A stretch of DNA of 64,000 bases from Flavobacterium pokkalii (GCF_014596575.1 NZ_NASZ01000006.1:87198-151197), one strand, 5' to 3'; shown: positions 28,306 to 37,859, numbered from the stretch's first letter. Numbers and translations: made by a program. Notes: a model not told the origin generated them from the sequence alone.

Positions 28306-28638
28306 ATGAGTACTTACAACATCAACAAAGGGATTGGGAGAACGGTAGAGTTTAAGGGTTTAAAGGCACAATACCTGTTCATTTTTGCTGGTGGACTGCT
28401 TGGGCTTCTCATTCTGGTAATGATATTTTATATGGCAGGTGTCAATTCTTATGTCTGCCTGTTTATCGGCATTGTGGGAGGATCTCTAATTGTATGGCAG
28501 ACATTCTCATTGAATAATAAGTATGGTGAACATGGATGGATGAAAATAAGTGCTCATAAACGCCATCCTCATTATATCATCTGTCGCAGGTCTGTACACC
28601 GTTATTTCAAGTTCAAAATTAAATCCAGGAAGGTATGA
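28306..28638 (+). CDS. traF: Conjugative transposon protein TraF (DUF4133)
   Basis: A 110-residue inner-membrane protein with two adjacent membrane segments (YLFIFAGGLLGLLILVMIFYM; VCLFIGIVGGSLIVWQTF) and a basic C-terminus (HKRHPHYIICRRSVHRYFKFKIKSRKV). It matches the DUF4133/TraF protein, a VirB3-like part of the secretion channel. Its stop overlaps the traG start by 4 bp. Confidence 0.88.
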   Translation: MSTYNINKGIGRTVEFKGLKAQYLFIFAGGLLGLLILVMIFYMAGVNSYVCLFIGIVGGSLIVWQTFSLNNKYGEHGWMKISAHKRHPHYIICRRSVHRYFKFKIKSRKV

Positions 28639-31133
28639 GAAATCAATCAAGAGTGACTACATTGGAAAGTAAGTTTCCTTTGTTAGCGGTAGAAAATAAT
28701 TGCATTATCTCAAAGGACGCGGATATCACAGCTTGTTTTCGGGTAGCACTTCCGGAACTTTTTACGGTTGCTTCTGCGGAATATGAAGCCATTCATTCTG
28801 CCTGGCATAAGGCTATCAAGACTTTGCCTGATTTTACTGTGGTACACAAACAGGATTGGTATATCAAAGAAAATTACGCTCCGGATATTGCTCAGGAAGA
28901 TTTGAGTTTTTTAGCAAAATCCTACCAGCAACATTTTAATGAGCGTCCGTTTTTGAATCATTATTGTTATTTATTTCTAACTAAAACGACTAAGGAACGT
29001 ATGCGAATGCAGAGTAATTTCTCTTCGCTTTGCAAAGGGGTACTTATTCCAAAAGAAATAAGGGATAAAGAAACGATTCATCGTTTTATAGAAGCAGTAA
29101 CACAGTTTGAACGAATAGTAAATGACAGTGGTTTTGTAAAATTAGAACGATTAAGTGAAGAGGATATTATTGGAACAGATGACAAGCAAGGAGTATTGGA
29201 ACAATACCTGACGCTTTCAAGAGAAGCAGGAACTCCCATGCAAGACATTGCTTTGGGAGCTGAAGAAGTTCGAATTGGTAACAAAAGACTTTGCCTGCAC
29301 ACCTTGTCAGATACAGATGATTTACCCGGAACAGTTTCGGCAAATACCCGTTATGAAAAACTGTCTACAGACAGAAGTGATTGTCTTTTGTCTTTTGCTG
29401 CTCCTGTAGGTTTGTTGTTAAGTTGTAATCATATTTACAACCAGTATCTTTTTCTGGATAATAGCGAAGACAATCTGCGTAAGTTTGAGAAATCAGCAAG
29501 AAACATGCACTCATTGGCACGTTATAGTAGAGCGAACCAAATTAATAAGGAATGGATAGAACGCTATCTGAACGAAGCACATTCTTTCGGACTTTCTTCT
29601 ATTCGGGCTCATTTTAATGTAATGGCATGGTCCGAAGATCCTACCGAAATAAAGCAATTAAAGAATGATACAGGCAGTGCCTTGGCACTGATGGAATGCA
29701 AACCCAGACATAACACCACAGATGTAGCCACGCTTTACTGGGCAGCAATGCCAGGCAATGCAGGAGATTTTCCGAGTGAAGAAAGCTTTTATACCTTCAT
29801 AGAACCCGCTTTGTGTTTTTTTACTGAAGAAACCAACTATCAAAGTTCTCCGTCACCTTTTGGAATTAAAATGGCTGACCGGCTTACAAGAAAACCCATT
29901 CATTTGGATATTTCCGATTTGCCAATGAAGCGAGGCATTATCACCAATAGGAACAAGTTCATACTCGGACCTTCAGGTTCTGGAAAGTCATTTTTTACGA
30001 ACCACATGGTTAGGCAATATTATGAACAAGGTGCTCATGTGTTGCTGGTAGATACCGGTAACTCCTATCAGGGATTATGCGAACTGATTAAAGGAAAAAC
30101 GAAAGGAGAAGATGGGGTTTACTTTACTTATACGGAAGACAATCCGATTGCCTTTAATCCTTTTTATACCGATGATGGTGTATTCGATATTGAGAAAAGA
30201 GAAAGTATCAAAACTTTGATATTGACCTTATGGAAACGTGATGACGAACCACCAAGTCGTTCCGAAGAAGTGGCATTGTCCAATGCAGTGAGTGGTTACA
30301 TTGAACGTATCAAACAAGAGAATGAATCTCCTTCTTTCAATGGGTTTTATGAATACGTAAAAGTTGATTACAGAAAGGTATTGGAAGAAAAACAGGTACG
30401 GGAAAAAGATTTTGATCTTGCCAATTTCCTCAATGTATTAGAACCCTACTACAAAGGTGGTGAATACGATTATCTACTGAATTCAGATAAACAGCTTGAC
30501 TTACTTTCCAAACGATTTATTGTGTTTGAAATTGATGCAATCAAGGATCATAAAATTCTTTTTCCAATAGTGACCATCATTATAATGGAAGTTTTTATCA
30601 ATAAAATGCGTCGTTTGAAAGGAGTGCGAAAGTTAATCTTAATTGAAGAAGCCTGGAAAGCTATTGCAAAAGAAGGAATGGCTGAGTATATCAAATACCT
30701 TTTTAAAACGGTAAGAAAGTTTTTTGGAGAAGCCATTGTAGTAACCCAAGAGGTAGATGATATTATTCAATCACCCATTGTAAAGGAAAGTATCATCAAT
30801 AATTCAGATTGTAAGATTCTGTTGGATCAGCGTAAATACATGAACAAATTTGATGATATACAAGCCATGCTTGGTCTCACTGAAAAAGAAAAAGCACAGG
30901 TGCTTTCCATCAACATGAATAACGATCCCAGAAGGTTATATAAAGAAGTTTGGATAGGATTGGGAGGTACTCATTCAGCAGTGTATGCCACAGAAGTGAG
31001 TCTTGAAGAATATTTGGCATACACCACAGAAGAAACCGAAAAGATGGAAGTGATGTGTCTTGCCGGAGAACTGGATGGAAATGTTGAACAAGCGATTAAA
31101 CGGATAGTTCTTCAGAAAAAAGAAAACAAATAA
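28635..31133 (+). CDS. traG: Conjugation ATPase TraG (VirB4-like)
   Basis: An 832-residue VirB4/TrbE-type ATPase. Walker A is GPSGSGKS (445-452) and Walker B LILIEEAW (near 666-673), followed by VVTQEVDDI. The N-terminal 400 residues are the usual TraG-N region of the Bacteroidota family. It powers assembly of the transfer channel at the inner membrane. Full length, with no disrupted motif. Confidence 0.93.
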   Translation: MRNQSRVTTLESKFPLLAVENNCIISKDADITACFRVALPELFTVASAEYEAIHSAWHKAIKTLPDFTVVHKQDWYIKENYAPDIAQEDLSFLAKSYQQHFNERPFLNHYCYLFLTKTTKERMRMQSNFSSLCKGVLIPKEIRDKETIHRFIEAVTQFERIVNDSGFVKLERLSEEDIIGTDDKQGVLEQYLTLSREAGTPMQDIALGAEEVRIGNKRLCLHTLSDTDDLPGTVSANTRYEKLSTDRSDCLLSFAAPVGLLLSCNHIYNQYLFLDNSEDNLRKFEKSARNMHSLARYSRANQINKEWIERYLNEAHSFGLSSIRAHFNVMAWSEDPTEIKQLKNDTGSALALMECKPRHNTTDVATLYWAAMPGNAGDFPSEESFYTFIEPALCFFTEETNYQSSPSPFGIKMADRLTRKPIHLDISDLPMKRGIITNRNKFILGPSGSGKSFFTNHMVRQYYEQGAHVLLVDTGNSYQGLCELIKGKTKGEDGVYFTYTEDNPIAFNPFYTDDGVFDIEKRESIKTLILTLWKRDDEPPSRSEEVALSNAVSGYIERIKQENESPSFNGFYEYVKVDYRKVLEEKQVREKDFDLANFLNVLEPYYKGGEYDYLLNSDKQLDLLSKRFIVFEIDAIKDHKILFPIVTIIIMEVFINKMRRLKGVRKLILIEEAWKAIAKEGMAEYIKYLFKTVRKFFGEAIVVTQEVDDIIQSPIVKESIINNSDCKILLDQRKYMNKFDDIQAMLGLTEKEKAQVLSINMNNDPRRLYKEVWIGLGGTHSAVYATEVSLEEYLAYTTEETEKMEVMCLAGELDGNVEQAIKRIVLQKKENK

Positions 31134-31157
31134 TAATCATTTTAAAAATTTAAGACA

Positions 31158-31790
31158 ATGAAAAAGTTAATGTTCATGGTGTATACAGCGTTGCTATTTG
31201 CTGTCACACCAACAGTTAAAGCACAATGGGTGGTAACCGACCCTTCTAATTTGGCTCAGGGTATTGTCAATACTGCAAGACAGATTGTACAGACTTCTAC
31301 CACAGCTACAAATATGATTAACAATTTTAAAGAAGTGCAAAAAGTGTATAATCAAGGGAAAGAGTATTATGATAAATTAAAGGCTGTAAATAATCTGGTA
31401 AAAGATGCCCGAAAAGTACAACAGACCGTACTGCTTGTAGGTGATGTTTCTGAGATTTATGTAAAGAATTTTGGAAAAATGATGAACGATCCTAATTTCA
31501 ATGCACAGGAACTTTCGGCAATTGCTAATGGGTATTCTATTTTGCTTAATGAAAGTACTGAACTATTGAAAGAGCTTAAACAAATTGTAAATGCTTCCAC
31601 TTTGTCATTGAATGATAAAGAGCGTATGGATATTATTGACGGTGTGTATAAGGAAGTAAAAGAGTACCACAATCTTGTACGTTACTTCACAAACAAAAAC
31701 ATTTCAGTCAGTTATCTAAGAGCTAAAAAAGCCAATAACAGTCAAAGAGTATTGGATCTTTATGGGACTGCTGACCAAAAATATTGGTAA
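31158..31790 (+). CDS. traI: Conjugative transposon protein TraI (DUF4141)
   Basis: A 210-residue exported protein: signal peptide LMFMVYTALLFAVTPTVKAQ, then a helical body (IVNTARQIVQTSTTATNMINNFKEVQKVYNQGKEYYDKLKAV) typical of DUF4141. By its place between the VirB4-like ATPase and TraJ it is likely a VirB5-like component. It ends 2 bp before the proposed traJ start. Confidence 0.85.
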   Translation: MKKLMFMVYTALLFAVTPTVKAQWVVTDPSNLAQGIVNTARQIVQTSTTATNMINNFKEVQKVYNQGKEYYDKLKAVNNLVKDARKVQQTVLLVGDVSEIYVKNFGKMMNDPNFNAQELSAIANGYSILLNESTELLKELKQIVNASTLSLNDKERMDIIDGVYKEVKEYHNLVRYFTNKNISVSYLRAKKANNSQRVLDLYGTADQKYW

Positions 31791-31792
31791 TC

Positions 31793-32785
31793 ATGGAATT
31801 TACTAATCTCCATGAAGTATTACGGACACTTTATGATGAGATGTTGCCATTATCAGCTGATATGGCGGCAGTGGCTAAAAGTCTGGCGGGATTAGGGGCT
31901 TTATTTTATGTTGCATTAAAGGTATGGCAGGCACTTAGCAGTGCAGAACCAATAGATGTCTATCCGCTACTCAGACCATTTGCTTTGGGACTCTGTATTA
32001 TGTTTTTTCCAACTATGGTATTGGGGACACTCAATGCAATTCTTAGTCCGGTAGTAAAAGGGACACATTCTATCTTAGAAAACCAAGTTTTAGACTTGAA
32101 TGCTTTACAACAACAGAAAGACCAACTGGAAAGAGAAGCAATGCTTCGTAATCCTGAAACCGCCTACTTGGTTTCAGATGAAGAGTTTGATAAGAAACTT
32201 GCTGAATTAGGTTGGTCACCTTCTGATTTGGTTACCATGTCAGGAATGTACATGGAAAGGGAAATGTACGGAGTTAAGAAGGAAATTCGTGATGGTTTTC
32301 GGGAGTTTCTGGAAATACTGTTTCAGGCTGCTGCGCTGGTCATTGATACCATACGTACTTTTTTCCTGATAGTCTTGTCCATATTAGGCCCGATAGCTTT
32401 TGCTATTTCAGTCTGGGATGGATTTCAATCTACACTAACGCAATGGTTAACCAGATACATTAGTGTATATCTCTGGTTGCCTGTTGCCGATCTTTTTAGT
32501 GCTATGTTGTCCAAGATACAATCTTTAATACTACAGAAGGATATCGAAAATTTATCAGATCCTAATTTTATTCCTGATACCTCCAATACCGTATACATCA
32601 TCTTTATGATTATTGGGATTATTGGATACTTTACTATTCCTACTGTAACGGGTTGGATTATTCAGGCTGGTGGAGCAGGTAATTTTATACGAAATGTAAA
32701 CCAAACTGCAACAAAAACCGGAAATATTGCCGGGGCGGGTACCGGAGCAGTGGTAGGAAATATAGGAGGTAGGCTAATGAAATAA
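31793..32785 (+). CDS. traJ: Conjugative transposon membrane protein TraJ
   Basis: A 330-residue polytopic inner-membrane protein (VirB6-like). Hydrophobic segments lie near residues 30-45, 60-85, 180-205 (ALVIDTIRTFFLIVLSILGPIAFAI) and 265-295 (YIIFMIIGIIGYFTIPTVTGWII). The ATG at 31793 (MEFTNLHEVL) is preferred to the in-frame ATG at 31784, which overlaps the traI stop. It ends in a Gly-rich tail. Part of the secretion channel. Confidence 0.9.
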   Translation: MEFTNLHEVLRTLYDEMLPLSADMAAVAKSLAGLGALFYVALKVWQALSSAEPIDVYPLLRPFALGLCIMFFPTMVLGTLNAILSPVVKGTHSILENQVLDLNALQQQKDQLEREAMLRNPETAYLVSDEEFDKKLAELGWSPSDLVTMSGMYMEREMYGVKKEIRDGFREFLEILFQAAALVIDTIRTFFLIVLSILGPIAFAISVWDGFQSTLTQWLTRYISVYLWLPVADLFSAMLSKIQSLILQKDIENLSDPNFIPDTSNTVYIIFMIIGIIGYFTIPTVTGWIIQAGGAGNFIRNVNQTATKTGNIAGAGTGAVVGNIGGRLMK

Positions 32786-32805
32786 TAATATTAATCATCA
32801 GTAAA

Positions 32806-33429
32806 ATGGAATTTAAAACATTAAGAAATATTGAAAATAGTTTCAGGCAAATCAGACTTTATGCTATTGTATTTGCATTATTATGTATTGGAGTAACGGG
32901 ATATGCTATATGGAAATCTTACTGCTTTGCAGAGTTGCAGCGACAAAAGGTGTATGTACTGGACAACGGTAAATCTTTAATGCTTGCTCTTGCACAAGAT
33001 GCCTCTATCAATCGTCCTGTTGAAGCCAGGGAACATGTCAGACGTTTTCACGAACTTTTTTTTACTCTGGCACCCGACAAGAATGCTATCGAAAGCAATA
33101 TGAAACGCGCGTTCAATCTCGCAGACAAAAGTGCTTTTGATTACTACAAAGACCTGTCTGAAAAAGGATATTACAATCGTATCATTTCAGGGAATGTGCA
33201 ACAGCGTACAGAAATAGATAGTGTGGTATGCAACTTCGACAACTATCCTTATGCTATAAGAACTTATGCCAAGCAGTTTATTATTAGATCCAGTAATGTA
33301 ACTAAACGGAATCTGGTTACCTCATGCTATCTCGTGAATTCAGTTCGTTCGGATAACAATCCACAAGGCTTCAACATGGAAAAATTCAATGTAATTGAGA
33401 ACAATGATTTAGAAATTATAGAACGTTAA
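32806..33429 (+). CDS. traK: Conjugative transposon protein TraK
   Basis: A 207-residue protein with a single N-terminal membrane anchor (LYAIVFALLCIGVTGYAIW) and a periplasmic domain with ARE HVRRFHELFFTLAPDK, the hallmark of the TraK family (VirB8-like fold). It should bridge inner-membrane and periplasmic parts of the channel. Normal length. Confidence 0.9.
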   Translation: MEFKTLRNIENSFRQIRLYAIVFALLCIGVTGYAIWKSYCFAELQRQKVYVLDNGKSLMLALAQDASINRPVEAREHVRRFHELFFTLAPDKNAIESNMKRAFNLADKSAFDYYKDLSEKGYYNRIISGNVQQRTEIDSVVCNFDNYPYAIRTYAKQFIIRSSNVTKRNLVTSCYLVNSVRSDNNPQGFNMEKFNVIENNDLEIIER

Positions 33430-33440
33430 AAACAAAGAAT

Positions 33441-33878
33441 ATGGAACATCAATTTGATTTAGACACATTCTCAAAAATCCTTACTGATAAAGGGTATGAC
33501 GGTTATTTCCATACGGAGGGTTGTTGTGCCGGTAAACTAAAGGATAGCATCAGTGAATTTTTGGAAGCTTGGGACAATGGTAAAGAAGCTCCATTATTAG
33601 CAAATCATCTGCATTTATCTACTTACCTCCAATGGAATGGTGAAGACAAACCAAAGATTGAATGCAATATGTATGTAAGATACGAGAACGGGAAATTCGA
33701 TTTACAGAAAACAGAAATGTTCATAAGGAGTCTGGATTGTTACGGGCAATTACTGAAGCAATCTAAACTGACGGCTCTTACAGCAAGTTCTATTCCGACA
33801 GTAAAAGAGGCTATTGCCCAAGTGTCAGATAAACCGAAACAGCAGTTGTCTTCTCAAAACAGGAGGTTTAAAATGTGA
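33441..33878 (+). CDS. Unknown protein between traK and traL
   Basis: A 145-residue soluble protein without signal peptide or membrane segment. Two cysteines in HTEGCCAGKL, an acidic central part and a tail rich in Gln, Lys and Ser (VSDKPKQQLSSQNRRFKM) are visible. No family recognised. It lies inside the tra operon, 11 bp after traK, in a place where CTnDOT passes straight to traL, so it is either an accessory transfer protein or an operon-internal insertion that kept the reading order. Function unknown. Confidence 0.65.
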   Translation: MEHQFDLDTFSKILTDKGYDGYFHTEGCCAGKLKDSISEFLEAWDNGKEAPLLANHLHLSTYLQWNGEDKPKIECNMYVRYENGKFDLQKTEMFIRSLDCYGQLLKQSKLTALTASSIPTVKEAIAQVSDKPKQQLSSQNRRFKM

Positions 33879-33898
33879 AACCTGATAAAAATTGAAGT

Positions 33899-34186
33899 AT
33901 GAAAAAAATAAGAGAAAATATGAAAAGGTATTTTGATAAAGTGGATGATCGTTGGCGAGCATTACCCTTACGAAAACAGTACAAATACCTCTTGTATTGT
34001 TTCCTGGGCTATCTGATTCTAACTATAGCTATTATTCTAAAGGTATGGTATGATACCGGAAAAGCCAATTATAATTTGTCTATTGAACATATTGAAAATC
34101 CCGTTGTCAAAAAGAAAGAATCCGCTATACCCTTGCAGGATTCAATGTTGAAAATCATAAAAAATAGAAGAGATGAAAGAAAGTGA
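33899..34186 (+). CDS. traL: Conjugative transposon protein TraL (DUF3989)
   Basis: A 95-residue membrane protein with one hydrophobic segment (YLLYCFLGYLILTIAIILKVWY) preceded by the conserved basic stretch RWRALPLRKQYKY. It matches DUF3989/TraL. The stop overlaps the traM start by 14 bp, so translation is coupled. Confidence 0.85.
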   Translation: MKKIRENMKRYFDKVDDRWRALPLRKQYKYLLYCFLGYLILTIAIILKVWYDTGKANYNLSIEHIENPVVKKKESAIPLQDSMLKIIKNRRDERK

Positions 34187-35495
34187 AAACAAAAAAAGTA
34201 CCATCTTTGTTACCGATGGTAATTTAAATGAAACTTCGGAGATAGTGCTGGAAAGTAGTTTAAATAAAGGCGATAAATTCAAAAAGCCATTAATCTTTGT
34301 ATTGATGGGGATTGTGTTTTTGGGATGTATGTATATAATATTTAAACCATCCGAAAGCAGTAAAAAGACAGAAGATATTGGTCTCAATGATTCAGTTCCT
34401 CAGGCTACTGATAAGGTTTTGCAGGCTGATAAGCAAAAAGCTTATGAAGATGAAATGTTGGAGCAAAAGAATTTGGAAAAACAAAATGCGCTAACATCTT
34501 TGTCTGATTACTGGAATGAGAATAGTACAGATGACAATGAAAATGGTCAGGATGTTTCGGAAAAGAATGAAGTAGATAATAGTTCATTAAACAATGATAA
34601 TCCTTCTTTGAATAGTTATCGCAATGCACAGAATACACTAGGGAATTTTTATCAGAGTGATAATTCAGAGGCACTACAATTGCGTAAACAGCTGGATGAA
34701 CTAAAAGAACAATTGGCTAAAAAGAATGATACACCAATTGATCCTGTGGAAAGCCAATTGGAATTAATGGAGAAATCCTATCAGATGGCAGCAAAATACC
34801 TTCCAACTAATGCGGTTTCAGGGGAACAGCCAAAGGAACAAAAAATAGCTCTTTCAGGTTCATCAAACCAAAAAGAAACTTTTGTTGCGTTTGTTCCTGC
34901 CCATAAAAATGAGGTTTCTTCTTTACAGAGAGTACTTCCTGATAGTACATTTATTGCTAATTGGAGCGAAAATCGTAACCGCGGATTTTATACGGTTGGG
35001 AAAACGGAACAGCAAATACAACCCAAAAACAGTATCCGTGCTGTTGTGCAACAAACACAGCTGCTAACGGAGGATAGTAGTGTTCGTTTACGTTTATTAG
35101 AATCAGCAAAAATAGGAACTCACATTATTCCGGCAGGGACAGTATTGACAGCCAATTCAAAATTTCAACAAGGGCGTGTCCAAATGAAAATTACTTCGAT
35201 AGAGCAGGATGGCAATATTATTCCGGTTAACATTATAGTGTATGGACTGGATGGGCAAGAAGGTTTGTTTGTTCCTTATTCTCCCGAAATGAGTGCTTTC
35301 AAAGAAATGGCTGCTAATATGGGACAGACTTCAGGAAGCAGTATTATGATGACAAATTCTGCCGGACAACAAATAGCAGGCGATTTGAGTCGTGGGCTTG
35401 TACAGGGTGTTTCGGGCTATTTTTCTAAAAAAATGAGAACTCCAAAAGTAACACTCAAAGCAGGACATCAAGTATTCCTTGTTTCTAAAAAATAA
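34173..35495 (+). CDS. traM: Conjugative transposon protein TraM
   Basis: A 440-residue VirB10-like protein. A membrane anchor (KPLIFVLMGIVFLGCMYIIF, near 39-58) is followed by a long Asp/Asn/Gln-rich linker with coiled coil (QLRKQLDELKEQLAKK) and a C-terminal domain starting near 285 (NSIRAVVQQTQLLTEDSSVRLRLL; GTHIIPAGTVLTANSKF) typical of TraM. It would connect inner and outer membranes in the transfer channel. Confidence 0.9.
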   Translation: MKESENKKSTIFVTDGNLNETSEIVLESSLNKGDKFKKPLIFVLMGIVFLGCMYIIFKPSESSKKTEDIGLNDSVPQATDKVLQADKQKAYEDEMLEQKNLEKQNALTSLSDYWNENSTDDNENGQDVSEKNEVDNSSLNNDNPSLNSYRNAQNTLGNFYQSDNSEALQLRKQLDELKEQLAKKNDTPIDPVESQLELMEKSYQMAAKYLPTNAVSGEQPKEQKIALSGSSNQKETFVAFVPAHKNEVSSLQRVLPDSTFIANWSENRNRGFYTVGKTEQQIQPKNSIRAVVQQTQLLTEDSSVRLRLLESAKIGTHIIPAGTVLTANSKFQQGRVQMKITSIEQDGNIIPVNIIVYGLDGQEGLFVPYSPEMSAFKEMAANMGQTSGSSIMMTNSAGQQIAGDLSRGLVQGVSGYFSKKMRTPKVTLKAGHQVFLVSKK

Positions 35496-35523
35496 ATATT
35501 CAATTCTTTAAACGTTATACAAC

Positions 35524-36429
35524 ATGAAAACAACAATGAAAAACATACTAATAGCATTGGTCTTAATATTAGGCTATGCTACGCCATTTCAGGCACAACA
35601 GACTGTTCAAAATATCACAAAGCTGGACTTGGGAAAAATAGAACCGTATAAGATAGAAGTAACTTACAGTAAAACTTCGCACTTGATATTTCCTGCTACT
35701 ATCCGCTACGTGGATTTGGGAAGTGATTATCTGGTTGCAGCCAAAGCAGAAGATGCAGAAAATGTATTACGAGTAAAGGCAGCAATCCGTAATTTTAAAG
35801 AGGAAACTAATTTTTCGGTGATTACTGAAGATGGACGTTTTTATAATTTCAATGTTTTTTATAACTCTTGCCCAATTAATTTGAATTACAATCTTTTGGA
35901 AATGCAAAAGAGGATGAGTAGGGAGAATACTAATGATGTTCTTTTTGAGGAATTAGGAAAAAATTCTCCATCATTAACAGGCGAGTTAATTGAAACAATT
36001 TATAAAAAAGACAAGCAGATTATAAAAAATATTAGAGCTAAAAGTTTTGGGATTCAGTTTTTATTGAAAGGAATCTATATTCATAATGACAAGTTCTATT
36101 TCCATACCGAAGTCCGTAATCTTACTGATTTACCATTCCGAATCGATTTTATTACTTTCAAAGTAGTAGATAAAAAGCTTGCTAAACGTACTGTGATACA
36201 GGAAAGAAATTTAATTCCATTGCGAACCTACAAACCGCTGGACGAAATTAAAGGCAATACGGTAGAGCGAAATGTGTTTCTGCTGGATCTATTTACTATT
36301 ACTGATGACAAAGTACTCTTGATAGAAATTTTCGAAAAGAATGGTAGCAGAAATCAGATACTAAAGCTGGAAAATTCTGACTTGCTTAAGGCAAAGCTTA
36401 TTAAGGATATGAAGTTGAAGATTAATTGA
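35524..36429 (+). CDS. traN: Conjugative transposon protein TraN (DUF4138)
   Basis: A 301-residue exported protein with signal peptide (ILIALVLILGYATPFQAQQ) and the TraN/DUF4138 body (VTYSKTSHLIFPATIRYVDLGSDYLVAAKAEDAENVLRVKA). It is VirB9-like and probably lies at the outer-membrane side. Last clearly recognised tra gene: traO, traP and traQ homologues, usual in CTnDOT, are not seen. Confidence 0.9.
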   Translation: MKTTMKNILIALVLILGYATPFQAQQTVQNITKLDLGKIEPYKIEVTYSKTSHLIFPATIRYVDLGSDYLVAAKAEDAENVLRVKAAIRNFKEETNFSVITEDGRFYNFNVFYNSCPINLNYNLLEMQKRMSRENTNDVLFEELGKNSPSLTGELIETIYKKDKQIIKNIRAKSFGIQFLLKGIYIHNDKFYFHTEVRNLTDLPFRIDFITFKVVDKKLAKRTVIQERNLIPLRTYKPLDEIKGNTVERNVFLLDLFTITDDKVLLIEIFEKNGSRNQILKLENSDLLKAKLIKDMKLKIN

Positions 36430-36449
36430 TTTTAATAAAAAACATAAAA

Positions 36450-36482
36450 AGGGGCTGTTTCACAATTTGTGAGGCAGCCTCT
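36450..36482 (+). terminator. Hairpin after traN
   Basis: AGGGGCTG (36450-36457) pairs with CAGCCTCT (36475-36482) with an inner TTCACAA/TTGTGA pairing; T-richness downstream is weak. Likely a partial terminator of the tra operon. Confidence 0.5.
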
Positions 36483-36585
36483 TGATATTTTGGATTATAT
36501 TTATTTCTTAACCTTTTAAAAACAATAAATTATAGGTAAGAAACGTTTTTTTAAGTTAAAAGAATGAAATATAAACACGCTGATT

Positions 36586-36858
36586 ATGAATCCAACATTG
36601 TTTTTAAGCATCTTAGCTTTACTAAGTGGTTTTGGTCTTCGTTATTGGATTAATAGAAGAAAATTTTATAGAAGAAGTCCATTAGGAGCGGAAGGTTTTT
36701 CGAGTTATGAAAAATCTGTTTTCATTTCTTTTTTAGAGCGTATGGGAAAATGGATTGCTTATGCATTGATTATTTTCGGGCTATTGTCAGCATGGGTTTA
36801 TTCTCGTGAGAAAAAAGATAAGGAGAAACAGGAGTTAAAAACAGAGAAACCAATCTAA
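36586..36858 (+). CDS. Small membrane protein downstream of traN
   Basis: A 90-residue protein with two hydrophobic segments (FLSILALLSGFGLRYWI; WIAYALIIFGLLSAWVYS) and a charged tail. The motif YRRSPLGAEGFSSYEKS is seen in small conserved membrane proteins near tra operons of Bacteroidota elements, where automatic annotation can be misleading. Role in transfer is possible but unproven. Preceded by about 100 bp of AT-rich DNA. Confidence 0.6.
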   Translation: MNPTLFLSILALLSGFGLRYWINRRKFYRRSPLGAEGFSSYEKSVFISFLERMGKWIAYALIIFGLLSAWVYSREKKDKEKQELKTEKPI

Positions 36859-36971
36859 TTCTGATAGTCATTTGAAAATAAAGTTTAAAAGCAAATCAGA
36901 TAATTTATAATGAAGTGATATAATGTAAATGTTGGTGCAAAATTATGTTTGTACCCATATAAAAAGTTAGT

Positions 36972-37270
36972 TTGAAATTACATTCCAATCTGAAACAATT
37001 GAGGATGGATTATTTCAGTTAGCTACTTTTAAAGAACTTCCTAAAGTTTGTATCACCGACCTTGATTTTTACGACAAGCAGATACTGTCAAAACTTCAAA
37101 AATTAAGACTAGAATATCCTACAATCAAACTACTTTCTCATAGTGATATTGACAATGAGAAAGTAGGTAAGGATCTTTTAAACATTGGTTTTTCTAGTTG
37201 TTTACTAATTGGTAGTGATGTCGATGATTTTAAAAGAGCCATTGACAAAACTGCCAATGGCCTTAATTAG
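36972..37270 (+). pseudogene. Fragment resembling a response-regulator receiver domain
   Basis: A coherent frame of about 99 codons runs from 36972 to a TAG at 37270 but begins directly after an in-frame stop and contains no ATG. Its text (ETIEDGLFQLA..., ITDLDFYDKQIL..., LPTIKLLSHSD-like and FKRAIDKTANGL) follows the later strands of CheY-type receivers in Bacteroidota LuxR-type regulators; the N-terminal acidic pocket and the DNA-binding domain are missing. It is best seen as a leftover from an insertion or deletion at this cargo junction. I cannot name the parent gene. Confidence 0.5.
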
Positions 37271-37281
37271 TAATGTAAATT

Positions 37282-37857
37282 TTACTTGAATACGATCTTA
37301 TAAAGTTGAGAAATTAAATTCTCTCTTTTTTCAAAATCACAGTTAGCAGTGAAAAAATGTGATTTTATACTTTCTAATGTAAAGTCTTGATAGATATTTA
37401 TTTCCTTATTGAACACTGGAAAGGTTTTGCCATTTAAACTATAAATGTCGATGCTCGAAAAGTTAGGCCTAATTTCTAAAAATGCTTTCTCACTTGGCCT
37501 TTTTAGCAAGTAATCATATCTTTTTTTGTCAGAATCCCATAGAACTTGATGACTTCTTATAAATGATTTCGGAAATTTACTTTTTACTGCATTTAAGATT
37601 AATTCATCAAGTTCATCATTTGTAAATAGTTCTTGTTTAGGATAATCTAATAATCTTTTAATCTGGTTTGGTTCAGGATCATCGTTAAGTTTATAATCAT
37701 TGGTAATTTGACGATCATAAATAATAACACCAATAGTAATTTCAACACCAAATTGGTTTGTTGAAACAACACTTATTTCTTTAACAATTTTCCAATCTTC
37801 TTGATCTAAAAGCTTAATCGTAACTTGTTCTGATAATTTGTTATTAATATTACTCAT
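37282..37857 (-). CDS. Unknown protein at the end of the CBASS operon
   Basis: A 191-residue protein from ATG 37857, right after the stop of the NUDIX effector gene (an ATG at 37869 would overlap it). Not recognised. Visible are a beta-rich first half (WKIVKEISVVSTNQFGVEITIGVIIYDR) and a helical C-terminus; no membrane segment, no obvious catalytic motif. Tight placement and common strand suggest that it belongs to the CBASS transcript, as an accessory or tag-along gene. Role unknown. Confidence 0.6.
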   Translation of the reverse strand: MSNINNKLSEQVTIKLLDQEDWKIVKEISVVSTNQFGVEITIGVIIYDRQITNDYKLNDDPEPNQIKRLLDYPKQELFTNDELDELILNAVKSKFPKSFIRSHQVLWDSDKKRYDYLLKRPSEKAFLEIRPNFSSIDIYSLNGKTFPVFNKEINIYQDFTLESIKSHFFTANCDFEKRENLISQLYKIVFK

Positions 37858-37859
37858 AT

